Shown: positions 1 to 8,920, counted from the stretch's first letter. The stretch is 64,000 nt of DNA from Hamadaea tsunoensis DSM 44101 (GCF_000428945.1 NZ_AUAX01000003.1:248001-312000); one strand, 5' to 3'. Made by a program: numbers and translations. The notes: generated by a model not told the origin, from the letters alone.

Positions 1-1
1 G

Positions 2-556
2 GTCGTCACCCTCTCCGGTCCACTCTCGACGGCCGGGGTGGCGGGGGCGGCCGCGCTCGTGGCAGCTTATGTGCCGAATCCCATCGTGGCTGGGATCGGT
101 TTCCACGTGGCGTTCGCCCTCTACCTGAACACCCTCTACAACTTGAACCCGTTGATGCCGGTCGACGGGTATCAGGCCCTCTCCGACGCGCTGCGGATGC
201 CGCGGCTGCGCGAGGAGGCCTCCGCGTACTTCACGAAGGGCTTCTGGAAAGATCTGCGCACCGGGAAGCGGCCGGGACTGCGGCAGTGGGGCATGGCGGC
301 CTACGGCATGCTCGCGGTGCTGGGCATGGTCGGCTTCCTGGCCATGGGGGCGTTCAGCTGGCGCAACCGGCTGAGCGGATTGACCGCACAATATCTCCCA
401 CACGGGTACGCGATCCCGGTGGTGATCGTCGGTATCGGCATCATCATGTTCCCGATCTGGTACCGGCTGTACAAGAAAGTGTCCGCAGTGGTCCAGCGAA
501 TGCTGGCGGCGCGTTCCCGTGAACGCGCCGGGCTTGGGGAGGCGACGACCGCATGA
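2..556 (+). CDS. M50-type membrane metalloprotease, C-terminal part (5' truncated by window)
   Basis: The reading frame is open from the first bases, so the start lies upstream of the window and only about 184 C-terminal residues are seen. The fragment has a hydrophobic stretch (FHVAFALYLNTLYNLNP) running into NLNPLMPVDGYQAL. This matches the second zinc-ligand motif (NxxPxxxxDG) of site-2-protease/M50 peptidases of the 'peptide zinc metalloprotease' kind. A soluble stretch follows, then two more membrane segments (about residues 100-120 and 135-155 of the visible part) and a basic tail. The HExxH half of the active site would be upstream and cannot be checked. Its stop overlaps the start of the downstream kinase (ATGA), so the two are probably translationally coupled. 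Substrate unknown. Confidence 0.72.
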   Translation, partial: VVTLSGPLSTAGVAGAAALVAAYVPNPIVAGIGFHVAFALYLNTLYNLNPLMPVDGYQALSDALRMPRLREEASAYFTKGFWKDLRTGKRPGLRQWGMAAYGMLAVLGMVGFLAMGAFSWRNRLSGLTAQYLPHGYAIPVVIVGIGIIMFPIWYRLYKKVSAVVQRMLAARSRERAGLGEATTA

Positions 557-2133
557 GTGGCTGGTCCGTACCGGGATACAGCGAGGTCACCGAACTCGGC
601 CGGGGGGCGTCCGGCCGGGTCGTGCTGGCGACGCACGACAGCACCGGCGTACCGGTGGCGGTCAAGTACCTGGCCGACGAGTTGAAGACCGACGAGCAGT
701 TCCTGCGCGAGTTCCGCGCCGAGGCCCGCATCCTGGCCGAGGTCGACGACCCGAACGTCAGCAAGCTCTACGAGTACATCGAGGAGCCCGGCGGCGCCGC
801 GATCGTCATGGAGCTGGTCAACGGCGTCGCACTGCGCAAGATGCTGCGCGAGCAGGGCCCGACCGAACCCGAGGCGGCCCTCGTCGTCCTCAAGGGATCG
901 CTGCTCGGCCTGGCCGCGGCCCACCGCCACGGCGTCGTGCACCGCGACTACAAGCCGGAGAACGTCCTCGTCGACGGCGAAGGCCGCAGCAAGCTCGCCG
1001 ACTTCGGCATCGCGGTGCGCGCGGGGCGTACCGGCCCGCTCGCCGGCACCCCGAGCTACATGGCGCCCGAGCAGTGGGCGGGCGGCCCGGCCACCCTCCA
1101 GACCGACATCTACGCCGCGACGGCCACCTTCTACGAGTGCCTCACCGGCGCCCCGCCCTTCCGCGCCCCCGGCGACCTGGCCCTGCTGCGCCGCCAGCAC
1201 GAGTCCGCACCCATCCCGGTCGACAACGTCCCCGAAGGCGTACGCGGAATCCTGCGCCGCGGTCTCGCCAAGGACCCCGGCCAGCGCCCGTCCGACGCCG
1301 CGACCTTCGTCCGCGAACTCGACGCGGTCGCGGGCGGCGCGTACGGCGCGGACTGGGAGGAGAACGGCAAGAAGAAGCTCGCCCGCCGGGCCCTGCTGCT
1401 CGCGGCGCTCTTCCCGCTCGCGCTGGCGTCCCTGTCGGGCACGGCGGTGGCCAACACGGGCTTCGGCTCGGGGTTCAGCCGCCTGTCGAGCGGCGTGAAG
1501 AAGGCACTGCTCGCCGGGACGACGACGGTCATCCTGGTCGGCGGCTCGGTCGGCGGATGCGTGGCGTTCAAGCCGTCCAACGCGGCGGACAACACCGCCC
1601 TGCCGTCATCATCGCCGTCGGTGGTGGTCGTGGAATCGCCGTCGGACTCGCCGTCCCCGCTGCCCTCGGACTCTCCGTCGGCGGCTCCTTCAGCGTCGAC
1701 TTCCCCATCGGCAGCGCCCTCGGCGTCACCGAAGAAGTCGCCCAAGGCCTCCCCCAAAGCCTCCCCGAAGACGAGCCCGTCGCCTTCGCCCAGCCCCGCC
1801 TGTACGCCGAGCGGCCGGATCACCGACACCGCAGGAACCGGGACGATCTCCGTCTACTGGGGACTCGCGTCCTGTGCGGCCGGAACGGTCCGGGTGCGGG
1901 TCTGTGGAATCCAGGTCGACAAGGCGGGCACGGCGTACGGAACGGCGACCTGCGGGAGCTGGGGTTCCTTCACCGTCCCCGCCGGCGCCTATTCCAGCAA
2001 GTCGTCGATCGACGTGACGCCGCTCTACAACGACTGCGGCAGCCAGGTGCAGATCCGGCTGTATCTGCAGACGAGCTGGCCGAAGTTCAACGGCGCACCG
2101 ACACTCGTGAGCGACTTCCAGTGCATCAGATGA
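553..2133 (+). CDS. transmembrane serine/threonine protein kinase
   Basis: Hanks-type kinase of 526 aa. The glycine-rich loop is GRGASGRV, the ATP lysine is K38 (VAVK), the catalytic loop is HRDYKPEN (H130-D132, N137), DFG is at 150-152 and APE at 171-173, so the catalytic set is complete and it should be active. After the kinase domain (about 1-260) come a KKK stretch, two hydrophobic segments (about 281-300 and 319-338) and a long Ser/Pro/Ala/Lys-rich linker. The C-terminal extracytoplasmic domain of about 110 aa has six cysteines. The start is fixed by a 4-bp ATGA overlap with the upstream M50-like gene. The gene ends just before a strong hairpin at 2141-2193. The sensor ligand and substrates cannot be read from sequence. 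Confidence 0.95.
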   Translation: MSGWSVPGYSEVTELGRGASGRVVLATHDSTGVPVAVKYLADELKTDEQFLREFRAEARILAEVDDPNVSKLYEYIEEPGGAAIVMELVNGVALRKMLREQGPTEPEAALVVLKGSLLGLAAAHRHGVVHRDYKPENVLVDGEGRSKLADFGIAVRAGRTGPLAGTPSYMAPEQWAGGPATLQTDIYAATATFYECLTGAPPFRAPGDLALLRRQHESAPIPVDNVPEGVRGILRRGLAKDPGQRPSDAATFVRELDAVAGGAYGADWEENGKKKLARRALLLAALFPLALASLSGTAVANTGFGSGFSRLSSGVKKALLAGTTTVILVGGSVGGCVAFKPSNAADNTALPSSSPSVVVVESPSDSPSPLPSDSPSAAPSASTSPSAAPSASPKKSPKASPKASPKTSPSPSPSPACTPSGRITDTAGTGTISVYWGLASCAAGTVRVRVCGIQVDKAGTAYGTATCGSWGSFTVPAGAYSSKSSIDVTPLYNDCGSQVQIRLYLQTSWPKFNGAPTLVSDFQCIR

Positions 2134-2140
2134 TCTCCTG

Positions 2141-2193
2141 ATGTACACAGGAGGGGTGTTTCGGAGGCACTGAAACACCCCTCCTGTGTACAT
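2141..2193. terminator. bidirectional hairpin terminator between convergent genes
   Basis: Two perfect 21-bp arms (2141-2161 and 2173-2193) are separated by an 11-nt loop. It sits 7 bp after the kinase stop and 2 bp before the end of the opposing DUF559 gene. No U-tract follows, as is usual for high-GC actinobacterial terminators. It can fold on either strand. Confidence 0.85.
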
Positions 2194-2195
2194 GG

Positions 2196-3077
2196 TCAAG
2201 ATCGGGCGAGGGACGCGCGGACCGCGGCGAGCAATCTGTCCGGAAAGCGGAGAACGTCGTCGGCGTTGAACCGCAGCACCCGCCAGCCCGCGAGGTGCAG
2301 CTCGTTCTGCCGTTCCATGTCGAAGCGGAACGTGGTCCGATCCCGGTGGTGGTCGCCGTCGTACTCCAGCGCGAGCCGATGTTCGGGGTAGGCGAAGTCG
2401 ACCCGCGCCAGCATGCGGCGACCGGCGAAGATCCGGAACTGGGAGACCGGCGGCGGTAGGCCGCCGTCGACGAGAACGAGACGCATGCGAGTCTCCATCT
2501 GCGACTCCGCCAGCGGATCCGTCTGGGAGACGACCTCGCGCGCCGCGACCATCCCGGGCCATCCCACGTGATCATCGAGATAGGACCGAACGGCGTCGAG
2601 GTGAACCTTCCGCCGCTTGGTGAAGGCGTCCAGCGCGATCACCGCCTCCACTCGCGGAAGAGTTCGCGCCAGGTCGAAGGCGGTCCGTACAGGCATCGTC
2701 ACCGGCACGCCGAAGAGTTCCGTGACATCGTCCGGCGCCAGCGCGGTCCGGTGCGCCTGTACGAGCGACGATGAACGCATACGGGCGGCACCCGGTACGA
2801 GGACGGAAACGGCGTCGGTCGCGCCCAGCGGTACACCCCAGAGTTCGGCGGCGCTCAGCAGGCCGACAGCCGCGCCGGCGGGGAGGATCAGCGCGGTCGC
2901 CTGGCAGCGGAGACGGTGATCCACAGGCAGGTCTCGGTGGACGTACACGTCGGGGAGAAGCCGGATCCACTGGGAGCCGCGCAGCATGGTGCGGGTAAGC
3001 AGGCCATCGGCGATCGCGTCGCGCCCGCGGAACGGTCCGACAAGCAAGGAGCGCGGAAGGCGCGGGGACCGGGGCAT
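2196..3077 (-). CDS. DUF559 (PD-(D/E)XK endonuclease-like) protein
   Basis: About 293 aa. The N-terminal half (LLTRTMLRG...DVYVHRDLPVDH) looks like the AbiEi-type winged-helix region often found in actinobacterial DUF559 proteins. The C-terminal part carries the Vsr-like nuclease core: ESQMETRMR, then RVDFAYPEHRLALEYDGDHH and ELHLAGWRVLRF. The acidic residues in VDF and EYDG are the expected metal ligands. The start is the ATG at 3077, because it shares a base with the stop of the upstream lipoprotein (TGATG), implying coupled translation. Such genes are common and variable in actinobacteria. The biological role is not established, and restriction or defence is only an inference from the fold. 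Confidence 0.8.
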   Translation of the reverse strand: MPRSPRLPRSLLVGPFRGRDAIADGLLTRTMLRGSQWIRLLPDVYVHRDLPVDHRLRCQATALILPAGAAVGLLSAAELWGVPLGATDAVSVLVPGAARMRSSSLVQAHRTALAPDDVTELFGVPVTMPVRTAFDLARTLPRVEAVIALDAFTKRRKVHLDAVRSYLDDHVGWPGMVAAREVVSQTDPLAESQMETRMRLVLVDGGLPPPVSQFRIFAGRRMLARVDFAYPEHRLALEYDGDHHRDRTTFRFDMERQNELHLAGWRVLRFNADDVLRFPDRLLAAVRASLARS

Positions 3078-3991
3078 CAGCCGGCGATCACCTGGAGGTC
3101 CGCGGCACCGCCGGATCCTTCCTCGGCGACGTAGGGCGGCAGCTGGTAGACCCGCACCGCGTCGACGATCAGCGTTTCGGTGGCGAGAGGGCTGTCGGAC
3201 ACCACGTCGAAGGTGAACGTACGCGACCCGCCCGCCCCCAGCGCGCCGACCGGGCATTGGACCACCTCGGCGGCGGTGGCGCAGCCGGACCAGGCCGGGC
3301 CGGCGGCGGACACTCCCTCGGGAAGGTTGATCGAGACCTCGGCGGCGGGGACGCCGAGTGTGCCGAGGTTGCCGACGGTGAAGGTGAGAACGCCGCGATC
3401 CGGCTGCATGGTCAGATCGGCCGAACCGACGACGAGCTTCGCAGCGGGGCCGCCGCCCGGATCGGACACCGCCGTGAAGGCGCCGTGGCTCCAGGAGTAG
3501 ATGCGCCAGTGGGACGAGACGAGGACGGCGATCCGGCCGTCGGGGCGTACGCGGAAGTCGTCGAAGGGTACGCCGCCGATGATGCGGCCGATCGGGTTGA
3601 ACTCCGTGTGCAGGTCGCTGTGGTCGCGGTGGAAGGCGACGAGTTGCCGGGCGCCGGAGCCGCAGGCCAGGAGGGTGACGTAGTCCGGCGTACCGTCGTG
3701 GTCCACGTCGGCCGTCTGGTACGCGGTGATCGCGAGCAACTGCTGGCCGCCGCCGGGATTGTGCTGGCCGAGCCAGATCCGCATCGGGCCGTGGGCGCAC
3801 TTGTCGGAGCCGAAGTCGGGCACGTCCACCACGGCACCGCCGAAGACGCGCAGATCGGCCCCGTTCGGCGTACTCGTGGGAAGGATCGTGGGGAAGACGG
3901 CGACCGGGGTGGGCGACGGCGCCGGGGTCGCGCGGGGATCGCAGCCCGCGAGCAGCAGCAGTGCCGTGACCAGAGCGAGCGTACGCGTCAT
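3077..3991 (-). CDS. secreted lipoprotein with VCBS-like and DUF11-like segments
   Basis: 304 aa from the ATG at 3991. That start gives a compact lipoprotein signal, MTRTLALVTALLLLAGC, with the lipid-acceptor Cys at 17. The longer in-frame start at 4045 would bury the signal behind 18 residues. A Thr/Pro linker is followed by a domain containing an EF-hand/VCBS-like calcium motif (TADVDHDGTPDYV) and then a beta-sandwich resembling DUF11/CARDB surface repeats (LTFTVGNLGTLGVPAAEVSINLP). It is likely tethered to the outer face of the membrane. It overlaps the DUF559 gene by one base. Function unknown. Confidence 0.75.
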   Translation of the reverse strand: MTRTLALVTALLLLAGCDPRATPAPSPTPVAVFPTILPTSTPNGADLRVFGGAVVDVPDFGSDKCAHGPMRIWLGQHNPGGGQQLLAITAYQTADVDHDGTPDYVTLLACGSGARQLVAFHRDHSDLHTEFNPIGRIIGGVPFDDFRVRPDGRIAVLVSSHWRIYSWSHGAFTAVSDPGGGPAAKLVVGSADLTMQPDRGVLTFTVGNLGTLGVPAAEVSINLPEGVSAAGPAWSGCATAAEVVQCPVGALGAGGSRTFTFDVVSDSPLATETLIVDAVRVYQLPPYVAEEGSGGAADLQVIAG

Positions 3992-4145
3992 CGGGGCCTC
4001 CGCAGCCGGTAGGGAAACGGTGCCGGGGCTGAGTCGGGATGTCAACAGTGCGGCCCGGACGTTCGGCCAGTGTGAAGGGTATTCAGCCGGTTGTAGGGTG
4101 ACGCCGATCTAGCGAGCATGGGTCCGACGATCAGCAGGGGGAGCC

Positions 4146-5477
4146 GTGAGTATCGGCACGTGGCAGGAGACGTCCACGGCGGACGGGCGCAAGGTGGGCG
4201 CGCTCGCGCTGCCGCAGCAGACCCAGGATCAGCTGACCCGGGTGGTCGCCGCCGTCAACGCCGTACGCCGGCTGAACCTGCCGGGCGTCGTGCCGATCGC
4301 GGACCTGGTGGGCCATCAGGGCCGGGCGTGGCTCGTGACGCCGAACCCGGTCGGGCCGACGCTGCAGACGCTGGCCGGGCGGCTGACGCCCGGCGGTGTG
4401 GCGACGGTGCTGTCGGACACCGGGCAGACGCTGATGAAGCTGCACGCGGCCGGGATCACCCACGGCGCGCTGGACGCCTCGACGATCGTGCTCAGCTCGG
4501 GCGGCGTCGCGATGCTCAGCGAGGTCGGCATGGCCACCGCGGCCGCCGGGCGTACCGGCAGCGCGCAGGAGGACACCGCCGCCTGGGCCGACCTCGCCCG
4601 CCGGCTCGGGGGCAGCGACCCGACCATCGCCGCCGTCGCCGCCGCGGCCGCCGCCGGTCTGGAGACCGGACTCAAGGTTCTCGCCGCGCACGCGGGCTCG
4701 CTGCCCGGCTTCGGCGACCGCGCCACGCTGGCCGCGCTTCCGCAGACCCCCGCTCCCGTACGCACCGACGTCCCTCCGGCGGAGTCCACGACCCTGCTGC
4801 CCGGCCAGGCCGGCGTGGCGATGTCGGGACAGGCGACCACACCTGAGCCGGCGTACCAGCCGGGGGCGTTCGCGGTTCCCGCCGCACCGGCCGCCGCCCC
4901 GGTCCCGGCGGAGGACGCGGCGACGCAGATGGCCCGGCGTTCCACGGCGCAACCGGTGGCCGCTCCCGCGCCGGTCCAGCGCGCTGCGGACGGGGCGCTG
5001 CGGTTCGGGCAGGGTCCGGTGGCGACGCCGGCCACGCCGACCTGGACGCCGCCGCCCCCGGTGAAGCCGAAGAAGAGCACGTTCAAGCGCGTCACCGGAT
5101 TCCTCAGTGGACTGATCACGGTGGTGCTCGTGGTGATCGCGGCGCTGGTGCTGTGGCAGAAGTTCCACAACCCGGTCGTGCTCAGCGGGGTCACGATCGG
5201 CGACGTCGCTGTCGGCAAGTGCGACTCCCAGGCCGACGTCATCGCCACCGTCGTGACCAACGGCAAGGCGGGCACCTTCACCTACGAGTGGACCGACAGC
5301 GACGGCCACCAGAGCGGGCGGCTCAACCAGAGCGTGCGCGACGGCCAGGGCTCGGTGCAGGTGCACTACTACTGGGGCTTCGCCGGCAAGGGCAAGCACG
5401 ACGGCACGGCGACCATCAACATCATCTCGCCGGGCAAGTACACCGCGACCGGCAAGGTCGCCTACTCCTGCAAGTGA
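4146..5477 (+). CDS. transmembrane pseudokinase
   Basis: 443 aa, GTG start preceded by AGGGGGA. Residues about 30-170 have the spacing of a protein kinase (RRLNLPGVVPIADL, LMKLHAAGITHGALDASTIVL, AWADLARRLGG). However, HRD is replaced by HGA and DFG by SEVG, and no VAIK lysine or glycine loop is evident, so catalysis looks lost. An Ala/Pro-rich linker leads to one membrane helix (about 322-343, FLSGLITVVLVVIAALVLW) and a C-terminal outside domain of about 100 aa with two cysteines that could form a disulfide. It resembles actinobacterial membrane pseudokinases such as the MviN type only in general architecture. The gene ends 16 bp inside the 3' end of the convergent ybjN-like gene. A scaffolding or sensing role is inference. 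Confidence 0.7.
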   Translation: MSIGTWQETSTADGRKVGALALPQQTQDQLTRVVAAVNAVRRLNLPGVVPIADLVGHQGRAWLVTPNPVGPTLQTLAGRLTPGGVATVLSDTGQTLMKLHAAGITHGALDASTIVLSSGGVAMLSEVGMATAAAGRTGSAQEDTAAWADLARRLGGSDPTIAAVAAAAAAGLETGLKVLAAHAGSLPGFGDRATLAALPQTPAPVRTDVPPAESTTLLPGQAGVAMSGQATTPEPAYQPGAFAVPAAPAAAPVPAEDAATQMARRSTAQPVAAPAPVQRAADGALRFGQGPVATPATPTWTPPPPVKPKKSTFKRVTGFLSGLITVVLVVIAALVLWQKFHNPVVLSGVTIGDVAVGKCDSQADVIATVVTNGKAGTFTYEWTDSDGHQSGRLNQSVRDGQGSVQVHYYWGFAGKGKHDGTATINIISPGKYTATGKVAYSCK

Positions 5478-5953
5478 GGTTCGTCCTCGCCGGTGAGGTG
5501 CTTGAACGCCTGGAGGTTGGCCGTGGACTCCCCGCGGCTGACCCGCCAGGCGTACTCGCGGCGGATGGCGTCGGCGAACCCGAGTTCGAGCAGCGGGTCG
5601 AACGACTCGTCGGCGTACGCGAGCACTGACCCGAGCACCCGGTCGAGTTCCCCGGTGGTGACGGCGTGCAGCGGCAGGCGGCCGGTCAGGTAGACGTCGC
5701 CGGCCTGGTCGATGGAGAACGCGACCCCGTAGAGCCGGGCGTTGCGCCGCAGCAGCCAGGCCCAGACCTCTTCGTGGTTCGCGTCGGGGTGACGCATCAC
5801 GAACGCCTCGATCCGCAGCGAGTGCCCGCCCGCGACGAGGTTCACCGTGGTCTTGAGCTTGTGCTGGCCGGGCAGGACGACGACGAGGCCGCCCTGCGGG
5901 GACACCTCGTAGGGGATCTCCAGTTCGTCGAGCAGGGCCCCGACGTCTACCAC
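5462..5953 (-). CDS. YbjN domain-containing protein
   Basis: 163 aa with the YbjN (type III secretion chaperone-like) pattern: short N-terminal helix, [28 protein letters not shown], a long helix with [19 protein letters not shown], then a C-terminal helical region. GTG start at 5953. It overlaps the end of mshA by 7 bp, so it is probably co-translated. The same mshA-ybjN order occurs in M. tuberculosis (Rv0486-Rv0487), which supports the call. The biochemical role of the family is not settled. Its 3' end overlaps the convergent pseudokinase by 16 bp. Confidence 0.88.
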   Translation of the reverse strand: MVDVGALLDELEIPYEVSPQGGLVVVLPGQHKLKTTVNLVAGGHSLRIEAFVMRHPDANHEEVWAWLLRRNARLYGVAFSIDQAGDVYLTGRLPLHAVTTGELDRVLGSVLAYADESFDPLLELGFADAIRREYAWRVSRGESTANLQAFKHLTGEDEPHLQE

Positions 5954-7266
5954 GCGCCGGCCAGCTCGGCGTCGTCGCGCAGCGTGAGCCGGCGGCGGTT
6001 GTCGTCCATGGCCTCACGGTAGACGTCCAGCAGCCCCGCCGCCGTACGCGACCACGAGAACGCCCGCGCGTGTTCGACGGCCCCACGGGCGAGATCGAGC
6101 AGCCGGGCAGGCTCGCGGAGCAGGCGTTCGAGGACGAGGCCCCACTCCTGCGGCGCGTGCCCGTCGACGAGTACGCCGCTGATCCCGTCCCGGACGGCCG
6201 TCACGAGACCGCCGACGGCCGCCGCGACGACCGGCGTACCCGTGGCTTGGGCTTCGAGGGCGACGAGGCCGAAGGACTCGTTGTAGGACGGCACCGCGAC
6301 CAGGTCGGCGGCGCGGTAGACGGCGACCAGGTCGTCGCCGCTCTGCGGAGGCAGGAACCGTACGCGGGCCGCGATCCCGAGGTTGGCGGCCAGGTCCATG
6401 AGGGCGGTGGGCCGGTCGAGGCCGCTGCCGCTGGGGCCGCCGACGATGACCACGGTCGTCTGCTCGGCCACCTCGGGCGCGTTCGCGGCGAGTTCGGCGA
6501 GGGCGGACAGCAGTACGTCGGGGGCCTTGAGCGGCTGGATGCGGCCGACGAACGCGATGATGTGACCGCGTTCGGGCAGGCCGAGGCGGCGGCGGGCGGC
6601 CAGCTTGCCGGCGCTCGCGGCGACGCGCGGCAGCGGCCGGAAGCGGTCGAGGTCGACGCCGGGCTCGACCACGCTGACCCGGTCCAGCGGGGCGTCGTAG
6701 AGGTCGATCAGCTCGCGGGCCTCGGTCGGGGTGTTGGCGATGAGCCTGGTCGACTCGGCGACCACCTGTTCCTCGCCGATCACCCGGGCCATCGGCTCGG
6801 CCCGGTCGCCGTCGGCCAGCTGGAGGTTCTTGACCTTGGCGAGGGTGTGCGCGGTGTGCACCAGCGGTACGCCCCAGCGCTCCTTCGCCAGCCAGCCGAC
6901 CTGCCCGGACAGCCAGTAGTGGGAGTGCAGCAGGTCATAGTGGCCCGGCGGGCGGGCGGCCTCCGCACGCAGGACGCCTTGCGTGAAGGCGCACAGCTGG
7001 GCGGGGAGATCTTCCTTGGCGAGCCCCTCGAACGGCCCGGCGTTGACGTGCGTCACGCGTACGCCCGGCGCCACCTCGACGTGCCGCGGCAGCTCGCTGG
7101 AGGTCGTGCGGGTGAAGATCTCGACCTCGACGCCGGCCTCGGCCAGCCGTTTGGAGACTTCGACGATGTAGACGTTCATACCGCCGGCGTCGCCTGTTCC
7201 GGGCTGGTGCAGGGGCGATGTGTGCACCGAGAGGGTCGCGATGCGCCGAGGGGTCCGAGAACTCAC
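5947..7266 (-). CDS. mshA: D-inositol-3-phosphate glycosyltransferase (mycothiol biosynthesis)
   Basis: GT4-family enzyme that transfers GlcNAc from UDP-GlcNAc to 1L-myo-inositol 1-phosphate, the first committed step of mycothiol synthesis. Diagnostic segments are [20 protein letters not shown] near the N-terminus, [11 protein letters not shown], the donor-site region [14 protein letters not shown] and the E-x7-E motif in [15 protein letters not shown] take the GTG at 7266 (439 aa) because GGAG lies 5 nt upstream. An in-frame ATG at 7296 would add 10 residues and is the main alternative. It is followed by the overlapping ybjN-like gene and is divergent from an SDR gene. Confidence 0.95.
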   Translation of the reverse strand: MSSRTPRRIATLSVHTSPLHQPGTGDAGGMNVYIVEVSKRLAEAGVEVEIFTRTTSSELPRHVEVAPGVRVTHVNAGPFEGLAKEDLPAQLCAFTQGVLRAEAARPPGHYDLLHSHYWLSGQVGWLAKERWGVPLVHTAHTLAKVKNLQLADGDRAEPMARVIGEEQVVAESTRLIANTPTEARELIDLYDAPLDRVSVVEPGVDLDRFRPLPRVAASAGKLAARRRLGLPERGHIIAFVGRIQPLKAPDVLLSALAELAANAPEVAEQTTVVIVGGPSGSGLDRPTALMDLAANLGIAARVRFLPPQSGDDLVAVYRAADLVAVPSYNESFGLVALEAQATGTPVVAAAVGGLVTAVRDGISGVLVDGHAPQEWGLVLERLLREPARLLDLARGAVEHARAFSWSRTAAGLLDVYREAMDDNRRRLTLRDDAELAGAW

Positions 7267-7318
7267 GTGCGCTCCAACAGAGAAGAGGGCGTTCATAATC
7301 CCGACACAACCGGCCCGC

Positions 7319-7332
7319 GTGATCCACATCAC
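7319..7332. promoter_or_regulatory. putative CRP/FNR-family operator (GTGA-N6-TCAC)
   Basis: GTGATCCACATCAC is an exact GTGA-N6-TCAC dyad, the core recognised by actinobacterial Crp/GlxR regulators. It lies in the 137-bp divergent region between mshA and the SDR gene. Only the four-base half sites match, and the outer T/A of the full consensus are absent. One such match can arise by chance. Confidence 0.4.
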
Positions 7333-7377
7333 TGTGCGGGCCCGGTCGGCCTGGTGGGTTACCCGGTCCCGCCACGC

Positions 7378-7397
7378 ATCATGCCGGAAGGCATGAT
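7378..7397. promoter_or_regulatory. 8-bp hairpin immediately upstream of SDR start
   Basis: ATCATGCC and GGCATGAT form a perfect 8-bp stem with a GGAA loop, ending 6 nt before the ATG at 7404. No clear Shine-Dalgarno sequence remains between hairpin and start. The hairpin could affect translation or serve as an operator. Function not demonstrated. Confidence 0.35.
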
Positions 7398-7403
7398 CGG
7401 TGT

Positions 7404-8156
7404 ATGCAGAGCGATCTCGCCGTTGTGACCGGCGCCTCCAGCGGCATCGGCGCGGCCACCGCCCGCCGGCTGGCCGCCGAGGGCTTCCACGTGCTCGCTG
7501 CCGCGCGGCGTACGGAGCGGCTGGCCGAGGTGGTCGCGGACATCCAGGCCAAGGGCGGTGCGGCCACCGCCGTCCACCTGGACGTGACCGACGAGGCGGC
7601 GGTCCTGGACTTCGCCGCCGGCCTGGAGAGCCTCGCACTGCTCGTCAACAACGCGGGCGGGGCGAAGGGCGCGGACTCGGTCGCCGACGGTCTGACCGCC
7701 GACTGGCAGTGGATGTTCGACGTCAACGTCCTCGGCACCCTGCGGATGACCCGGGCGCTGCTGCCCGCATTGGAGAAGGGGTCGGGCACGATCGTCAACA
7801 TCGTGTCGACCGCCGGGCACGTCGTCTACGAAGGCGGCGGCGGGTACACCGCGGCCAAGCACGCGCAGCACGCGCTCACCGGAACGCTGCGGCTGGAACT
7901 CAGCGGCCGGCCCGTGCGGGTGATCGAGATCGAGCCGGGCATGGTGCGTACCGACGAGTTCGCGGTCAACCGCTTCGACGGCGACACCGAGAAGGCCGCC
8001 GCCGTCTACGCGGGCGTCGCCGAGCCGCTGGTGGCCGACGACGTCGCCGACTGCGTCGCCTGGTGCGCCACCCGGCCGCACCACGTCAACATCGACCGGC
8101 TCGTGGTCCGCCCACTGGCCCAGGCCGCCCAGCACAAGGTCCACCGCGTGCCGTGA
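7404..8156 (+). CDS. SDR-family NAD(P)-dependent oxidoreductase
   Basis: 250 aa classical short-chain dehydrogenase/reductase. The cofactor loop is [13 protein letters not shown] (residues about 10-22), the structural motif LVNNAGG is present, and the catalytic Ser/Tyr/Lys are in [20 protein letters not shown] (YxxxK). The arginine-rich turn AARRTERL after beta-2 suggests NADP(H) preference. Overall it resembles YdfG-like broad-specificity enzymes, but the substrate is unknown. The gene diverges from mshA, and its stop overlaps the GTG of the downstream methyltransferase (GTGA), so the two are a translational pair. Confidence 0.92.
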   Translation: MQSDLAVVTGASSGIGAATARRLAAEGFHVLAAARRTERLAEVVADIQAKGGAATAVHLDVTDEAAVLDFAAGLESLALLVNNAGGAKGADSVADGLTADWQWMFDVNVLGTLRMTRALLPALEKGSGTIVNIVSTAGHVVYEGGGGYTAAKHAQHALTGTLRLELSGRPVRVIEIEPGMVRTDEFAVNRFDGDTEKAAAVYAGVAEPLVADDVADCVAWCATRPHHVNIDRLVVRPLAQAAQHKVHRVP

Positions 8157-8920
8157 ACCGCCCGCTCGGCGAGATCACCCGCGGCACCACCAACCCCAAC
8201 CGCCTGCGGCGGGTGGATCGGTGGATCGCGTACCGGCTGGGGCCGGCACTGTCCGCTGTGGAGTCTCCGCTCGTCGTCGACCTCGGTTACGGCGCCACCC
8301 CGATCACCGCCGTGGAACTCGCGTACCGGCTGGCCCGGTTCCGGCCGCGGGTGGTCGGCCTCGAAATCGATCCGGTACGCGTCGCGCAGGCCCAGCCGGC
8401 CGCGGACCCGCCCCGCCTGGAGTTCCGCCGGGGCGGGTTCGAACTGGCGGGCCTGCGGCCGCAGGTCGTCCGCGCCTTCAACGTCCTTCGCCAGTACGAC
8501 GAGTCGGCGGTGCTGGCCGCGTGGCGTACGATGACCGGCTCGCTGGCCGACGGCGGCTGGCTGGTGGAGGGCACCTGTGACGAGCTGGGCCGGCTCGCGA
8601 CGTGGGCGACCCTGCCGGCGGACGCGCAGACGCCGGTGAGCCTGACCCTCGCGGCGCGACTGTCCACGCTGGAGAGTCCCGCGACCTTCGCCGAACGGCT
8701 GCCCAAGGCGCTCATCCATCGCAACGTGCCGGGCGAGCCGGTCCACGAGCTGCTGCGGGCGCTGGACGGCTGCTGGCAGCGGTCGGCCCCGATGGGTGTC
8801 TTCGGGCCCCGGCAGCGCTGGGTGCGGACGGTCGAGGAGTTCCGCGCCCTCGGGTACGCGGTCCTCGACGGCCCGGTCCGCTGGCGCATGGGCGAACTCA
8901 CCCTCCCCTGGCCCGCCTGA
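8153..8920 (+). CDS. class I SAM-dependent methyltransferase-like protein
   Basis: 255 aa starting with a GTG that overlaps the SDR stop by 4 bp. LVVDLGYGATPITAVELA is a variant of methyltransferase motif I, and VVGLEIDPVRV gives the acidic ribose-binding residue at the end of beta-2. AFNVLRQYDE and GGWLVEGTCDELG fit the later strands. The glycine pattern is less canonical than in typical enzymes, so activity is uncertain. Conserved actinobacterial hypothetical methyltransferases look like this. The gene is followed by a long palindromic element rather than another gene. Confidence 0.75.
   Translation: MNRPLGEITRGTTNPNRLRRVDRWIAYRLGPALSAVESPLVVDLGYGATPITAVELAYRLARFRPRVVGLEIDPVRVAQAQPAADPPRLEFRRGGFELAGLRPQVVRAFNVLRQYDESAVLAAWRTMTGSLADGGWLVEGTCDELGRLATWATLPADAQTPVSLTLAARLSTLESPATFAERLPKALIHRNVPGEPVHELLRALDGCWQRSAPMGVFGPRQRWVRTVEEFRALGYAVLDGPVRWRMGELTLPWPA

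Noticed and set aside
3078-3800. DUF559 gene extended to 3800
   Set aside because: The extension is antisense-frame noise within the lipoprotein gene; the TGATG junction sets the start at 3077.
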